From assembly GCF_023073415.1 (NCBI RefSeq), contig NZ_JADPJL010000067.1, positions 16,808 through 80,807 on the forward strand: DNA of 64,000 bases, given 5' to 3'. Position 1 is the stretch's first letter; every line of letters starts with the position of its first letter. This stretch comes from Bradyrhizobium sp. 190 (GTDB lineage Bacteria; Pseudomonadota; Alphaproteobacteria; Rhizobiales; Xanthobacteraceae). Positions 29,222-39,338 of this stretch are shown piece after piece. The notes beneath the pieces were generated by a model, which saw only the letters and a list, made by a program, of their open reading frames with translations, was not told where the DNA came from and searched no databases. Made by a program: the position numbers and the translations under genes.

Positions 29222-30349
29222 TCTCTCCTCCGCGAGCAAGTTGCTTGAAGAAGCACGTTCCGATTGCGCAATCAACGGAACGCGTAACAGATCGCCTCCT
29301 ACTTGAGAACGGGCAACAAAGAAACCTACTAACAATGGGAGTGGTCTTGCTGAGAGTTATCCAATTACGACCCACCGATTTTCAAAAAGGAATGCTTCTT
29401 CAGTCTTCAGGGAAACCCCTCCGGGCTGGGACCCGCTGGTGGCGAAGCTCTGACCACACCTTTCCATTCCCTCTTTTGCTACGGCCGAGCCGCGTTTTGA
29501 CTTGGGCTTCGCATTCGGTTTGAACGATCGACGTTTTCAGGCGTAGGCGGTTCGCGTTGCCCACGAAGTACGCGTGCTGCGCAGTTGGGCTGAGAAACCG
29601 GAAACCAGAATCGGGACGCTCCTTGCGTCTCGGGCCTGCTACCGATTGACACCCACACTGACTTGACACTTGACAAAGGCTGTCTCGCTCCGCGCAATGG
29701 CTACGGCAACTCGCTCGGTTCAGCGAAGACATCAAGGAAGCCGGATAATTGATTCAATACACGATCTGGGCGGGGTGGGCTACCTACCCCTTCCTCGCCT
29801 CGACCGTCCGATTTCATGGTCGAGTGTCTCAGCTGCAGGAGGGGCGCTGCAGTGCCGGACTAAGTAATTCGCTCGATTAATCGGCAATTGGCTCTCTCGA
29901 GGCGGTCCATGCTCTCACTCATCCTAAACGACTCTTAGCGTCGGTTTTGTGTGGGAGCGATGGTCGCAGATTGTGCTTAGGCAAGGAGACTAGGATGCGC
30001 ATACGAACGACTGACGCTCTTGCAACCTTCTCAAACAACATAGAGCACCGTCGGCTTTGGCCGTGAGTGACTGGCTCGACGAGCAGACGCTGGCGAGAAA
30101 GTTCGAGCTGTCGGCACAGAGGCGCGCAAGGCTCTACCGCTGCTGCTGCGACAAGCATTTTACGGCTGGGTGCCACGCCAGGGCGCTATTGTCCAAGTGA
30201 ATTTGTGGCGAGCGGCTAGCTCAAGGAGCAGTTTCTGACGACTCCCGGCGCTCCGGTGGTGCTCATGAGCCCGGACATTCCCTGAAGACTTTGATCGAAT
30301 CCTGGACGCCGATGTTATTGAATCCATTCTTGGTCTGATAGCCAGACAT
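29222..30349. other. Gap without recognisable gene
   Basis: More than 1.1 kb upstream of the EctB-like gene and before the aminotransferase remnant. Small frames exist (e.g. 30063-30200 on the plus strand) but none shows a family motif. Confidence 0.5.
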
Positions 30350-31150
30350 CAACATGATCACATGGACCTTCCGTTTCCGAGCAGATTGCGCCGATTGCAC
30401 ACGGACACGCCCCATCACTATTTGGGCGCTGAGCCTGCTGAAACGGAAGACTCTTTTTCTCGGCGGCCTGCCGCCGAGCTTGAGCCAGTCATACGTCAAG
30501 GGCCGGAAACGATCGGTGCGTTCATTGCTGAGCCGGTGCTGGGTACGGCCGGGACAACGCCGCCGCCTGCAGGTTATTGGCGTTGAATTCAAGCCCTGCT
30601 TCAGGCGCTAAGACGTTCTTTTGATCGCGCACGAAATAATTTTCAGGTTTGGTCGGACCGGTGCGGACTTCGGTTGCACCCTATACTCGATCGAGCCCGA
30701 TTTGGTGACAGTCGCCCAAGGGGCTGACGTCCGGCTACGTCCCGCTTTCGGGAGCAATCGTTGGCGAAAAAGTCTACGCAGTTCTGGAGGAGACCGCCGA
30801 TCGAGTCGGGGCATCTATTTCGCGCATCTGCGGCCACTGCTGCCAATGCCGTTCTAAATGTTTTTGATAAAACGCAACTAACTGACCGTGTCAGGATTGT
30901 TGGCTCCTTTTTTCAAAAACGACTCAAAGAAACGGTTCGCATAAACTAGAAATCGTTGGAGAAGTGCGAGGCGTTGGTTTAGTCGGCGCGATCGAATTCG
31001 TTGCGGATCGCCAGACCAAGCGGTGTTCGATCGTAGCTGAGGTGGGCGCCCGCCTGTCCAAGGCTGGTTGTCATCGGGGGCATATTGCACGAGCAATGCC
31101 GCACGGAGAAATTCTTGGTTTGCTCCACTCTAATGCCGGTGCGACATGAT
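30350..31150 (+). pseudogene. Degenerate copy of the class III aminotransferase at 4.4-5.8 kb
   Basis: Fragments matching the intact gene in order but in changing frames: MDLPFPS, GPETIGAFIAEPVLGTAGTT, FGRTGADFGCTLYSIEPDLV, ASAATAANAVLNVF, VRIVGSFFQKRLKE and VRGVGLVGAIEFVADRQTKR. The intact gene has nearly the same strings (GPETIGAFIAEPVLGTGGIT, VRGVGLLGAIEFVADRQTKR). Many indels and stops; the first third is missing. Confidence 0.88.
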
Positions 31151-31560
31151 TTCCCGGATGATCTGCGAAGCCTGGGCGCTGATCAGCCGGCCTTCAGCGA
31201 TGGCGGTCAGCGTCGTAAGGAAGTCGTCGGCGGTGCTCACTGCAAGTACGTCGGATCATTGGCGTGGCGGAATTGTCGCTCAGAATAATCATGAGCGTCG
31301 CGACATCGCAGAGTGGCATGGTTTGCGCCGGCCGAAAGGTGCCGTAGCACTCCCGATCCGCCGACGAGATCGCTGGCCTTGATAGTGATGATCTGGTCCA
31401 GCAATTGACGGCCTTTTTCTACCTCGTTCATCAGCGCGACAAGGATCCGAAGCTTGATGCGGCTGGCGGTCGATTTTCCCGCCTGCCAAGCGATCGTCCT
31501 CCCCATCGAGATGTTACGTCCAGCGAAAGCGACATCGCCGGATCAGGTCCTAGCAAGATC
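31146..31560 (-). pseudogene. Beta-lactamase-like serine hydrolase remnant
   Basis: The minus strand gives KSTASRIKLRILVALMNEVE, EKGRQLLDQIITIKASDLVG and GSGVLRHLSAG, then in another frame ADDFLTTLTAIAEGRLISAQ and ASQIIREIMSHR. This order fits class A beta-lactamase-type hydrolases. The position corresponding to the S-x-x-K box reads SRIK here. Truncated and frameshifted. Confidence 0.6.
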
Positions 31561-32240
31561 GATCGCGCTACAACTGCTAGAAAGGTCCGTTCTTTTGATA
31601 GGTCCTTTCGAAGAATCACGACCATCGAAAATATCCTTAGTTCTCCGCAGTGATCCAGGTCTCTGCGAGCTCTGGAAGACTCTGCCCCGTGGGCGAAACA
31701 CCTGCAACAACAACCTCTTCGACATCCATATTACGAAGCACTCGCTCAGGCTTAGTTGAAACTGAACGACTCGAGGCACCCAAGTGCTCATTGAGTTTTC
31801 TAAAACGCATCAGCTTTCTTGTTCCTTCCAGAATGGCTACGAACTATCAAGTTCGGCTTGACGCTTTCGATGTAGCGCCGCTGGTTTTCTAAAGAAAGGA
31901 TCCTTCGGAATACTCGATGGGGTTCGCACAAAAGATGTTCTGGCATAAACTCCACCTCAAGCAGCTTTTGTGATGGACGCAGTTTTCTCTAACAATGGCG
32001 ATTTGTTTCGTGGATACTGGCACTGCTGTTCGATGAGGCTGCGCAGCGCCTCGGCGTGCTCGCGGAAGCCTCAGCGCACGCAGCGCGGAGAAGGTGCGGC
32101 CCCAGAACTTCGCGGCGAGTTCGCAATTGGCCTAGAGAGCGGAGATATCACCTCTTCTTTCATGGTCGGCTTGCAACTCGTCGTTATCTCAGGACTGCCG
32201 ATTCTCGGCAGAAGCTCGCACGACCGAAAAAGTTTTCGGA
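31561..32240. other. Gap with unassigned open stretches
   Basis: On the minus strand, 31850-31631 gives an open stretch (KLNEHLGASSRSV, VLRNMDVEEVVVAGV) and 32180-31965 another (GRTFSALRALRL, HAEALRSLIEQQCQ). Both look coding-like but I recognise neither. They may be remnants. Confidence 0.35.
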
Positions 32241-32975
32241 CTAGCTCGATTTCATTCGCGAATGATGGCGAATTGGTCGTGCGACGGAAGCGTGCGTCAT
32301 CCGCGCGAGATCGGTGATGTCGTAAACGGGCAGCTTCGTGCTGCTGCGCACGGCCGCCGACACCATAGGGAATGCCGTGCACTCGAGCAGCACCGCGGCC
32401 ACCTCCGGATGCTTCGCGCGCAGCCGCGCCAAGCAGGCGACGACGTCCTTCTCTAGGCCGGCGGTGCCGCTCCATGCCGGCGGCCGCTTCATCTCGTCGT
32501 GCCAAAAGTCGCTGCCTTCAATGCCGCCGATCACGATGCGTGCTCGATCGGCGCGGTCGTCGATGCCGAGCAGTTCCTCGCGCAATCGCGTGGAGTCGAA
32601 AGTGGCGACGGCGATCTTCGCCTGCTTCGGCGCCTGGCGCAGTAGCAGCGGAAGAAGCAGCAGGCTCGACATCGCTACGGGTACATTCACGGCCGCCGCC
32701 ACGGCACCCTGGTAGCGAATCGTGAAGCCACAATTCGAGATGATCGCGGCGGCATCTCGTTCGACGAGGCGCTTCGCGGCGGCGACGTACGCCGGTTCTA
32801 GCCCCGGGTCGCCGCGCACGACGCTGTCCGCCCAGGCGCCGGGCACGGTCTCGAGTAGGACCGGGAAGTCGAATGTTTCGGGGGTTGACAGCGAGCCGCG
32901 AGTCTTCGACGGGCGGGCGGGCTCGCCGCGATCAAGGAGAAGGATGCCGAGGGATGGGGGTGTTTGCGTCGTCAT
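32241..32975 (-). CDS. Aspartate/glutamate racemase-family protein
   Basis: About 244 residues from ATG 32975; TTG 32981 is an alternative, and no good Shine-Dalgarno precedes either. Two cysteine motifs of the Asp/Glu/hydantoin racemase superfamily are present: AIISNCGFTIRYQG (Cys about 82) and VLLECTAFPMVSAAV (Cys about 199). The fold appears complete until DITDLARMTHASVA; the last 15 residues look out of frame, so the extreme C-terminus may be altered by an indel. The gene is visibly richer in GC than its surroundings, suggesting separate acquisition. Substrate unknown. Confidence 0.8.
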   Translation of the reverse strand: MTTQTPPSLGILLLDRGEPARPSKTRGSLSTPETFDFPVLLETVPGAWADSVVRGDPGLEPAYVAAAKRLVERDAAAIISNCGFTIRYQGAVAAAVNVPVAMSSLLLLPLLLRQAPKQAKIAVATFDSTRLREELLGIDDRADRARIVIGGIEGSDFWHDEMKRPPAWSGTAGLEKDVVACLARLRAKHPEVAAVLLECTAFPMVSAAVRSSTKLPVYDITDLARMTHASVARPIRHHSRMKSS

Positions 32976-33262
32976 AAGCAAAATTCTAGCACAGGCCCTG
33001 CGCAGGATTTAGACGTTGTCGGCTGTAGATTTGTGGAACTCCTGCGCGCGAGGGCCCAATGCGATATGCGGCGGCGAGGAGTGGCGCCCTGGGATCGCCC
33101 GCTGGCATCACTCGGAATACTGCACTTCGACGCGCCGCGTTCGAGGTCGAGGATGCCGAGGCTTCGCGGATGCTCAAGAGAACTCTCGGGCATGTTCCTC
33201 GAGCTGCTATCGCGAACCCTTGCCTGTTCCACCCCGGTGCTTTAACGGACGACCACTTAGGT

Positions 33263-34711
33263 TTACACGGGCAAGCGCCGGCTCCGATGAGCAATCCTGT
33301 TAGCCAGCAGCCAGAAACGCAAGGCGAGGAGAGCACCGTAGAGGGTCGCTCCCGTTGATAAGCCGATCCAGATACCAACGGCGCCAAGGCCAATATTCAA
33401 ACTAAGCACGTAGCTAAGGGAGAGGCCGACCAGCCAATATGCGATGCATAGGAAGAGAAGCGGCACCCGCGTGTCCTTTAGTCCACACAGGGCACCCGCC
33501 GCAATGGTGGCGACGGCCTCTGTGATGTAGCAGCTCGCACCGGCCAAAACAAGCTTTGCAGCTAGTCCGGTTGTCGCACCGGCATCGCCGGTCGATTCTC
33601 CAAGAAATAGATTGGTGATTTGGAAGCGTGCGGCGACAATCGCAAATGTCACTATCGTGGCGACCACCATACCGAGCAGCATTCCGACCAGACCCGCCCG
33701 CTTGACGCCGGGGCCGTCATTCCGTCCGACCGCATGGCTAACGCGCACGGCCGTCGCAGTGGCGATGCCGTAAGACAACATGAACAGGATCACGGCAACC
33801 TGAACCGCGATCTGATGGGCGGCGAGTGCGCTAGCGCTAATCCGGCCCGCCAGGAGCGCGGCGGCCGAGGAGAGTCCGTACGCCATCAGCCCCTTGATCG
33901 AAATCGGTGTTCCGATCACGATTAGTTGCCGCATCAAGGCGCGATCGAAGCGCCAGAGATGTGCCAACACGTGATAGTCACGGAAAGGTAGACGCATCGT
34001 GGCGAGGTATAGACCAGCCAAGAACGTCCCGGAATTCACGAGGGTAGTTGCAAGGCCTGCCCCGAACAGCTCCAGTCGCGGCAACCCGAGCTTCCCATAC
34101 ATGAGTAGATAAACCAGCAGCGCATTAATGGGGACGGCCGCGAGCGTGATCCACAACACTGGCTCAGGCCGATTGACCGCACCCATGAAGCTGCGAAGGA
34201 CTGCGAAGCACAGGGCCGGCGCCGTGCCCCACGTTAGTCCGAGCAGATATTGCTGGGCGAGCCATGCCTCATCTGGCTTTTGGCCAATGGCGAGCAGTAC
34301 TGACTGTCCTTGCAGCGCGAACACCATGATCGGGAACGATAACAGCACGGCCTCCCAGAGGCTCATGCGCAGAGAGCGCCTTATCAGGCTTAGATTATTC
34401 GCTCCAAACGCCTGCGCCGCCACCGGCTGGATCGCCGCCAGCAGCCCCAATCCGAATGTGAATCCGAACAGATAAATCCTCCCAGCCAGCGCTGCCGCAG
34501 CCAACACATCAGCGCCGGCTCGTCCGATGAAGACAAGATCGGTGGTCATCATCGCGATTTGCCCAATCTGCGACAACACCATCGGCAACGCCAATCTCGC
34601 AGTTTTGCAGAGCTCCACAATGATGTACTGATCACCCGGCCGTCGGCCTTTTTGTCCGTGTCGTGATTCCGACACTGTTTTTGCTTCGGCTGTTCTGTCT
34701 TTGGACATCAT
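33263..34711 (-). CDS. MATE-family (NorM-like) multidrug/metabolite efflux transporter
   Basis: About 482 residues from the ATGATG at 34711/34708; the frame is open further upstream to 35167 but that part lacks MATE similarity. Two MatE domains with about twelve membrane segments: LALPMVLSQIGQIAMMTTDL, FGLGLLAAIQPVAAQAFGAN, LRSFMGAVNRPEPVLWITLA, then LSYGIATATAVRVSHAVGRN, CGLKDTRVPLLFLCIAYWLV. It exports organic cations or metabolites using H+ or Na+. About 150 bases upstream of the start is TGGCACGTGTCTTGAA, a perfect sigma-54 -24 box with an imperfect -12 box. The C-terminus is normal. Confidence 0.92.
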   Translation of the reverse strand: MMSKDRTAEAKTVSESRHGQKGRRPGDQYIIVELCKTARLALPMVLSQIGQIAMMTTDLVFIGRAGADVLAAAALAGRIYLFGFTFGLGLLAAIQPVAAQAFGANNLSLIRRSLRMSLWEAVLLSFPIMVFALQGQSVLLAIGQKPDEAWLAQQYLLGLTWGTAPALCFAVLRSFMGAVNRPEPVLWITLAAVPINALLVYLLMYGKLGLPRLELFGAGLATTLVNSGTFLAGLYLATMRLPFRDYHVLAHLWRFDRALMRQLIVIGTPISIKGLMAYGLSSAAALLAGRISASALAAHQIAVQVAVILFMLSYGIATATAVRVSHAVGRNDGPGVKRAGLVGMLLGMVVATIVTFAIVAARFQITNLFLGESTGDAGATTGLAAKLVLAGASCYITEAVATIAAGALCGLKDTRVPLLFLCIAYWLVGLSLSYVLSLNIGLGAVGIWIGLSTGATLYGALLALRFWLLANRIAHRSRRLPV

Positions 34712-35224
34712 ATTGCAGAGCCTGCGCGAGTTTGCGCCAAGGTGAATACTGGTGCTGTGGCCTTCGAACTTCCAAGCGACGCATATGCCGAACTGAGAGG
34801 TGATAACATGTATGCTACCATTGCGGCTCCTTGAGCAGAGATGCTGAGTTACCTGCCCTTCAAGACACGTGCCAACTGCTACAGCTCGACTAATATATGC
34901 AATTTGCTCAAGCTCATCGTCGTTTACCCGGAAGCGTGTCGCGAACCCTCGCGACCCATTTGCTCCATAAGGCGCTAGTCCTTCCCAAAGAGGCACGGAC
35001 AGAGTGACGCAAGCAAAGTTTACCAGGAGCAGATTGTCCCTGTATTGAAGGAGCAGAGCTTGTGGGCCGATGACTGAGAGTCGATGTTGGCGGCATCGAC
35101 GTAGCGTCGCCTGAGGTGCCCTTCCCTTCAGGTGCGATGATGGACTCGATGGCGGAGCGGCGGACAACGTCCGATCTGCGGTGTGTAAGAGAGGCCTCTG
35201 TGAAGGGCGGCGGGATAGCGCTTT
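34712..35224. other. Region upstream of the MATE gene
   Basis: In frame with the MATE gene but without membrane segments or family signals; probably a leader region or remnant. A sigma-54-like -24 element (TGGCACG) lies at about 34870 on the minus strand. Confidence 0.4.
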
Positions 35225-35420
35225 GAGGGGTCAGCGTGCTGCCCCCTCAAAGCGCCCCACAACTGGCGAGCATACCGCCCCATTGCGTCGGTCCATTCAA
35301 CCGACCCGCGCCAATGAACGTTGGCATTCTTGATGTCTAGTACAGCAGCTTCAGCGCCGCCCCGTCGGTCAACGCGCTCCCGCACGGTCTTTGGTGTTCC
35401 TTTGCACGTGAGTTCCTGTA
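35225..35420 (-). pseudogene. IS256-family transposase, C-terminal scrap
   Basis: Reads GALTDGAALKLLYLDIKNAN and VEWTDAMGRYARQLWG across one frame change, matching the typical IS256 ending (TD-AALKLLYLAI-N...W). Only about 60 codons remain. Confidence 0.65.
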
Positions 35421-35639
35421 TTCATCAGGTGCCGATTTTATAGGCTTGACCGCTGTCTCACCCCCTCGACTTCTTGACGAAGGGCACGGTCGCGGATTCG
35501 AAGCAACTAATGTCGATCCACCGTGAGTTCCCAACCTTGTACTTTCGTGACGAATGGCTAGTCCCTCTCAGCCGAGCAGGCTACGCAGGAATGAACATCA
35601 TCACACCCGCTTTTGGAGGAGTTATATTTCCAAGCCCCT

Positions 35640-36230
35640 TATCGATCGTCGGACGTTAAGCTGCCAAAGCTTGCGATCAGCTTGCGGAAACCGGCCAGGC
35701 ATAGCGAGTGCCAAGCATGGCTTGGGTACTGGAGATCACTGGCACCCGATCTCGCTCTCTCAATATGAGACACGATCCGCATGCAGTGCACGAAAAAAAG
35801 AGCGCATCCGGCTTTTGGCATTCTTGATCAGCACCTTAGCAGCGTCGAAAATCGCCTCGCGGCTGATCGCGCTTATCTCCGCGTCTGTCCGCTTTTCGAA
35901 TGTGCCATGGGTAGTAATCTCGAAACCTGCTTCTCGAAAAAATGGCAGAAACGTCCCGTGCGTCGCAATTCCGTATGGGGTCAACAGCGCAATTCTCTTT
36001 GCTTTGATATGAGAGCAAAGCCTCTAACCCTGCCACGGCGGGCGAGGTGTATTTCAAGCTTGGTCGTGCTTTCTCCAACTGCGACAGTACTACCCCGGCT
36101 CATAGCTACAGTGCCACTGGTGTAGCTGAAGGCCAGCAAATCGAGGCGACCTTCCGGGGGGCAGGTTAGCCACGGCCTCAGAGAGCGTCCTTAAAAGTGA
36201 TTGGGATACGGGAGCGTCCATTGGGCCTCT
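35640..36230 (-). pseudogene. Maleate isomerase/arylmalonate decarboxylase-like (Asp/Glu racemase superfamily) remnant
   Basis: Pieces in order on the minus strand: SRIPITFKDALSEAVANLPP, EGRLDLLAFSYTSGTVAM, then TPYGIATHGTFLPFFREAGF, EITTHGTFEKRTDAEISAIS, REAIFDAAKVLIKNA. These follow the maleate cis-trans isomerase layout (substrate loop around Y-x-SG, then LLTPY...AAGFE...). Frame breaks near 36.0 and 35.79 kb disable it. Confidence 0.65.
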
Positions 36231-36494
36231 TTGAGCCTAGAAAGTGCATTTGTCAGCCGCGGTTACAACAAGTCCAAACCAACACCCTTAGGCAGGGAAG
36301 CAGACCTGGGCACGGCCTCGGTCTATACCATCGACCGGGATCCTGCCGGCGGCCTGCATGCCAACCTTTCTCGCATCCTATAAGACTTGAACGATGAGAG
36401 TCTGAAGGCGCTACATGTTCTTCGCGTTTTTGCGGCGAATTATTGGCCAGCTGCAGAAAAGCCAGCTGATCTTCCCCCGAAAAAATGGACAGGG

Positions 36495-36770
36495 TTAAGC
36501 TGCTTTTAGCTCCAGCTCGACCGGGCTGATGTAGCCGATGGCCGAGTGGCGCCGCGTCCGATTGTAGAAGCCCTCGATGTAAGCAAAGATATCACGTCTG
36601 GCTTTCTCACGTGTTGCATAGCGCCGGTGATGGACGAGTTCGGTCTTGAGCGTGTGGAAGAAGCTCTCCATCGGGGCGTTGTCATAGCAATCTGCCCTAC
36701 GGCTCATCGAGGCCCGCAGGCCAGCGGACTGCATCATCTTCCGATACTCCGCCGAAGCTTATTGGGCGGA
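36495..36770 (-). pseudogene. IS3-family OrfB, C-terminal part
   Basis: Reads MSRRADCYDNAPMESFFHTL, KTELVHHRRYATREKARRDI and RTRRHSAIGYISPVELE, the standard IS3 integrase C-terminus with the catalytic glutamate in APMESFF. Its upstream part is displaced by the IS30 fragment. Confidence 0.9.
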
Positions 36771-36810
36771 TTCAATCGATCCTCTCAACACTCTAGCAAA
36801 AGAGGTTGCG

Positions 36811-37253
36811 ATGAAGAGATACAGGCGTTCGGATCGGTGTGTGCGAGCAGCGTTGAGATCGCCAGGCCGCCCTTCAGGGGCGCGGCGAGAGAATTGTAGA
36901 CAGTTCTGGACCGCGATTGCCTCGGGGCGCTCGAGCGAGGATGCTGCGGTAGACGCCAGGGTGTCGCCGGCTGTCGGAGTACGCTGGTTCCGGAGGGCGG
37001 GCGGCGTGCCACCAACACATTTCTCGGAGTCGTCAAAACCTCCATCAGGGCGCTACCTTTCGTTTGCCGAACGGGAGGAGATCGCCATTTTGCGCGCGCA
37101 GGGTCAGGGAGTGCGAACAATCGCGCGTCAGCTTGATCGCCCTCCATGCACGATTTCTCGTGAGCTCCGGCGCAATGCGGCGACCCGCGGCGGCGCTCTA
37201 GATTATCGAGCGACCACGGCACAATGGCACGCTGATCGGTCGGCCCGGCGGTG
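36811..37253 (+). pseudogene. IS30-family transposase, N-terminal fragment
   Basis: Contains RENCRQFWTAIASGRSSEDA, then SGRYLSFAEREEIAILRAQG and RPPCTISRELRRNAATRGGA, the helix-turn-helix of IS30 transposases. It ends abruptly after TTAQWHADRSARR, where IS3 sequence resumes. A related IS30 scrap is fused to the alcohol dehydrogenase at 45.0-45.25 kb. Confidence 0.88.
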
Positions 37254-37621
37254 GTGAAGTTCCGATCGAGCATGTTCGGGGCGATCGGGAAGTCGTGGCC
37301 GCTATCGGTGGTACGCACCCGTCGTGGCCGCGCCATGATGGCCCTGATCCCATGCCGGCGCATCAATCGCTCGATGCGACCGCGGCTCACCTCGCGGCCC
37401 AGGGCTCTCAGCTCGGCATGAATGCGCGGGCTGCCATAACGCCCGGATGTATCGCGACGAACCCGTTTGATGTCGACGACGAGCTCCCGATTGGCGGCAG
37501 CTCGCTGGCTCTCCGGGCGCGCACGCCAGGTATAATAGCCGGCTGGCGAGACCCCGAGCACGTCGCACAGGATCCTCACCGGATAGTCGGCGCGCCGATC
37601 TTCGATGAAGCGGAATCTCAT
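37254..37621 (-). pseudogene. IS3-family OrfB, N-terminal part
   Basis: MRFRFIEDRRADYPVRILCD, VLGVSPAGYYTWRARPESQR, then GRYGSPRIHAELRALGREVS, the usual OrfB beginning before the DDE core. Homology ends at LDRNFTTAGP, near 37254. Confidence 0.9.
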
Positions 37622-37937
37622 TTCGGAACTCCAGCAAAGATCGCGATCGACTTTTTTAAAATGTCGCGCTCCATGCGCAGCCGCTCGTTCTCCCGCTGCA
37701 AACGGGCGACCTCCGCCGCATGGTCCGCCGACGGCAGCGTCGCCTGCGTTGTGGGGCGCCGCGCCGCCGCCGTCGGCTCGCGCCCAGCCTCACGTCGTTC
37801 CACCCAGCGCCGCAAACGGAATCGCGCAGGCCAAGCTTCTTGGCGACCGACCCGATCGAGCGGCCGCTCGATGCCACCAGATCAACCGCTTGCCGCTTAT
37901 AGTCGTCTGTAAACGACCGACGTTGACGTCCTTCCAT
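37618..37937 (-). pseudogene. IS3-family OrfA, frameshifted
   Basis: Begins RRSFTDDYKRQAVDLVASSG and KKLGLRDS; after a frameshift it ends with the leucine zipper-like EVARLQRENERLRMERDILK and KSIAIFAGVPK, overlapping the OrfB start as in active IS3 elements. Confidence 0.85.
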
Positions 37938-37990
37938 CCGACACCTCCTGGCTCATCGAGCCTACTACAGGTGTCCATCAATTCGGAGGA

Positions 37991-38115
37991 GGTTCAGGGC
38001 GCTCGCCGTCCGCTCGCTCAACCAGGTTGGAACAGGCCACCCCGAGGGTCTCTGCGATCCGTTTCACGGCATATCCTCCGGTACCTGGGTCGAGAAACAA
38101 CAAGAGGCGTCTTGA
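37991..38115 (-). pseudogene. Second IS3-family OrfB scrap
   Basis: YAVKRIAETLGVACSNLVER resembles the start of IS2/IS407-type OrfB proteins. It abuts the end of the IS3 element at 37990 and is cut by it. Confidence 0.4.
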
Positions 38116-38294
38116 TCGTATTCGGCTGGCGAAGACAGCGCTTGAAGCAGAGGTGAGACGAGAACCGGGTATGATCGATGCCAACGGACCTGGTCCATCT
38201 TCTGGAATGCAGGGCTATGAGCGGTCCAATGGCTCGCCCGAAGGAGGACCGCCCCGAGAGCGCACGCAACTGAAGTGATAAGGCCAGCGGGCGA

Positions 38295-39338
38295 TCATGA
38301 ATGATAATGCTTCTGAAAGCGAGAAATGATTAGCTCTGTAACCTGATCGGAGCGATCTACCCCGGAAGCTAGCTTTGCATCGTATAGTCCCCCCGGGTTT
38401 ATAAGATTAAATTCTATTATGTAGGGATAAGCCATATCTAACCCGACGAAATTGATCCCGTACTCCATCAGCTTTCGCCCGATCAACTCGGCGAGCTCGA
38501 TTTCAGCGGAATTCAAGTCAACTGGAACCGGCTTTGCTCCTTGCGCGATATTCGACCTGTGATCGTCTGGAGATCCTTTCCGACCATGCCAGGCAACCGC
38601 CTGCCCGCAGGCAACGATGATGCGCTTTTCGCCTTGCGCTACTTCGGGAATGAACTGCTCAAGAATAGCGTACTCAGCTTTGAAGCCACCTAATCCATAC
38701 CCGGACTGGTTCTGGGCGACAATGAATTCGCGTTCTACGAGACCGCCGAATTCGCTCTGCGCGTCAGCATTTCCGGTAAGACATTGGAGGATCGCTCGTA
38801 CATTTGGTCCGTTGGGAGGAAGCAAGAACACGTTTTGCCCGCAAGTGCCGCTTGGCGGCTTCGCCACCCACCACTGATCTGCGCTCTGCCGATAGTGTTC
38901 CCAAAGTACCGAGAAATCATTCGATATATATGAAGAAGCCCTATTCACTTTTGGAACAATGTGGCCCAATGCATGTTTTGTCTCTAGAAACAACGTGCCT
39001 TCAATGCTGTTTACGAAGGTGGTATGTTGGGAAGCTAGCCACAGCATTCGCCAAACATCGCGGGCCACGATAAATGGGGGCGCACTAGTGACCCAGATAA
39101 GCTGGCATTCGTCAAGAAAATACACGCCCCGACTCCCCCGTGCCGCAGAGCCAAGATGGTATGGCTCGCCATTTGCCGGCACCAGTACACCCCGTGTGAA
39201 GTAACGGTAGTCATCTGCCCCTATAGCCGTGATCTCGCCGAAAATTACTTCCCAGCCGAAACGACGGAACGCATTGCTGATAGGTACATCATTTTCGCCT
39301 AAGCAATCTGGACGGCCTGTGAGTATGAGCAATCTCAT
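38295..39338 (-). CDS. ATP-grasp ligase, glutathione synthetase (GshB)-like
   Basis: About 347 residues. ATG 39338 is chosen over the adjacent GTG 39341 because AGGAG lies 6 bases before it. The layout follows prokaryotic glutathione synthetase: an N-terminal pre-ATP-grasp domain (VPISNAFRRFGWEVIFGEIT, then WVTSAPPF), ATP-grasp strands (QWWVAKPPSGTCGQNVF, YAILEQFIPEV, GEKRIIVACGQAVAWHGRKG), and Mg/ATP ligands in GINFVGLDMAYPYIIEFNLI. Such enzymes join a carboxylate to an amine or thiol-containing residue. No gshA accompanies it, so it may act on another amino acid or on a peptide; two short peptide frames lie directly upstream. Base composition is lower in GC than the housekeeping-like genes of the window. 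Confidence 0.85.
   Translation of the reverse strand: MRLLILTGRPDCLGENDVPISNAFRRFGWEVIFGEITAIGADDYRYFTRGVLVPANGEPYHLGSAARGSRGVYFLDECQLIWVTSAPPFIVARDVWRMLWLASQHTTFVNSIEGTLFLETKHALGHIVPKVNRASSYISNDFSVLWEHYRQSADQWWVAKPPSGTCGQNVFLLPPNGPNVRAILQCLTGNADAQSEFGGLVEREFIVAQNQSGYGLGGFKAEYAILEQFIPEVAQGEKRIIVACGQAVAWHGRKGSPDDHRSNIAQGAKPVPVDLNSAEIELAELIGRKLMEYGINFVGLDMAYPYIIEFNLINPGGLYDAKLASGVDRSDQVTELIISRFQKHYHS

Larger units (their letters stand above)
36474..37990 (-). mobile_element. IS3-family element with an internal IS30 fragment
   Basis: Outer ends CCCGAAAAAATGGACA (about 36476-36491) and TGTCCATCAATTCGGAG (about 37972-37988) are imperfect inverted repeats. Inside are IS3 OrfA and OrfB parts on the minus strand. 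The middle of OrfB, including the integrase core, is replaced by an IS30 fragment on the plus strand (about 36771-37255). Confidence 0.75.

Noticed and set aside
29340..29400. Sigma-54-like spacing upstream of the EctB-like gene (TTGGATAACTCTCAGCA)
   Set aside because: Only the GG and GC dinucleotides match; both flanking boxes are poor.
36785..37621. 278-codon minus-strand ORF as one protein
   Set aside because: Only the first 120 codons are IS3 OrfB; the rest is read backwards through the inserted IS30 fragment.
38295..39338. Housekeeping glutathione synthetase
   Set aside because: No gshA, no conserved chromosomal neighbours, atypical composition, and an apparent sigma-54 promoter argue for another role, though GshB activity is not excluded.
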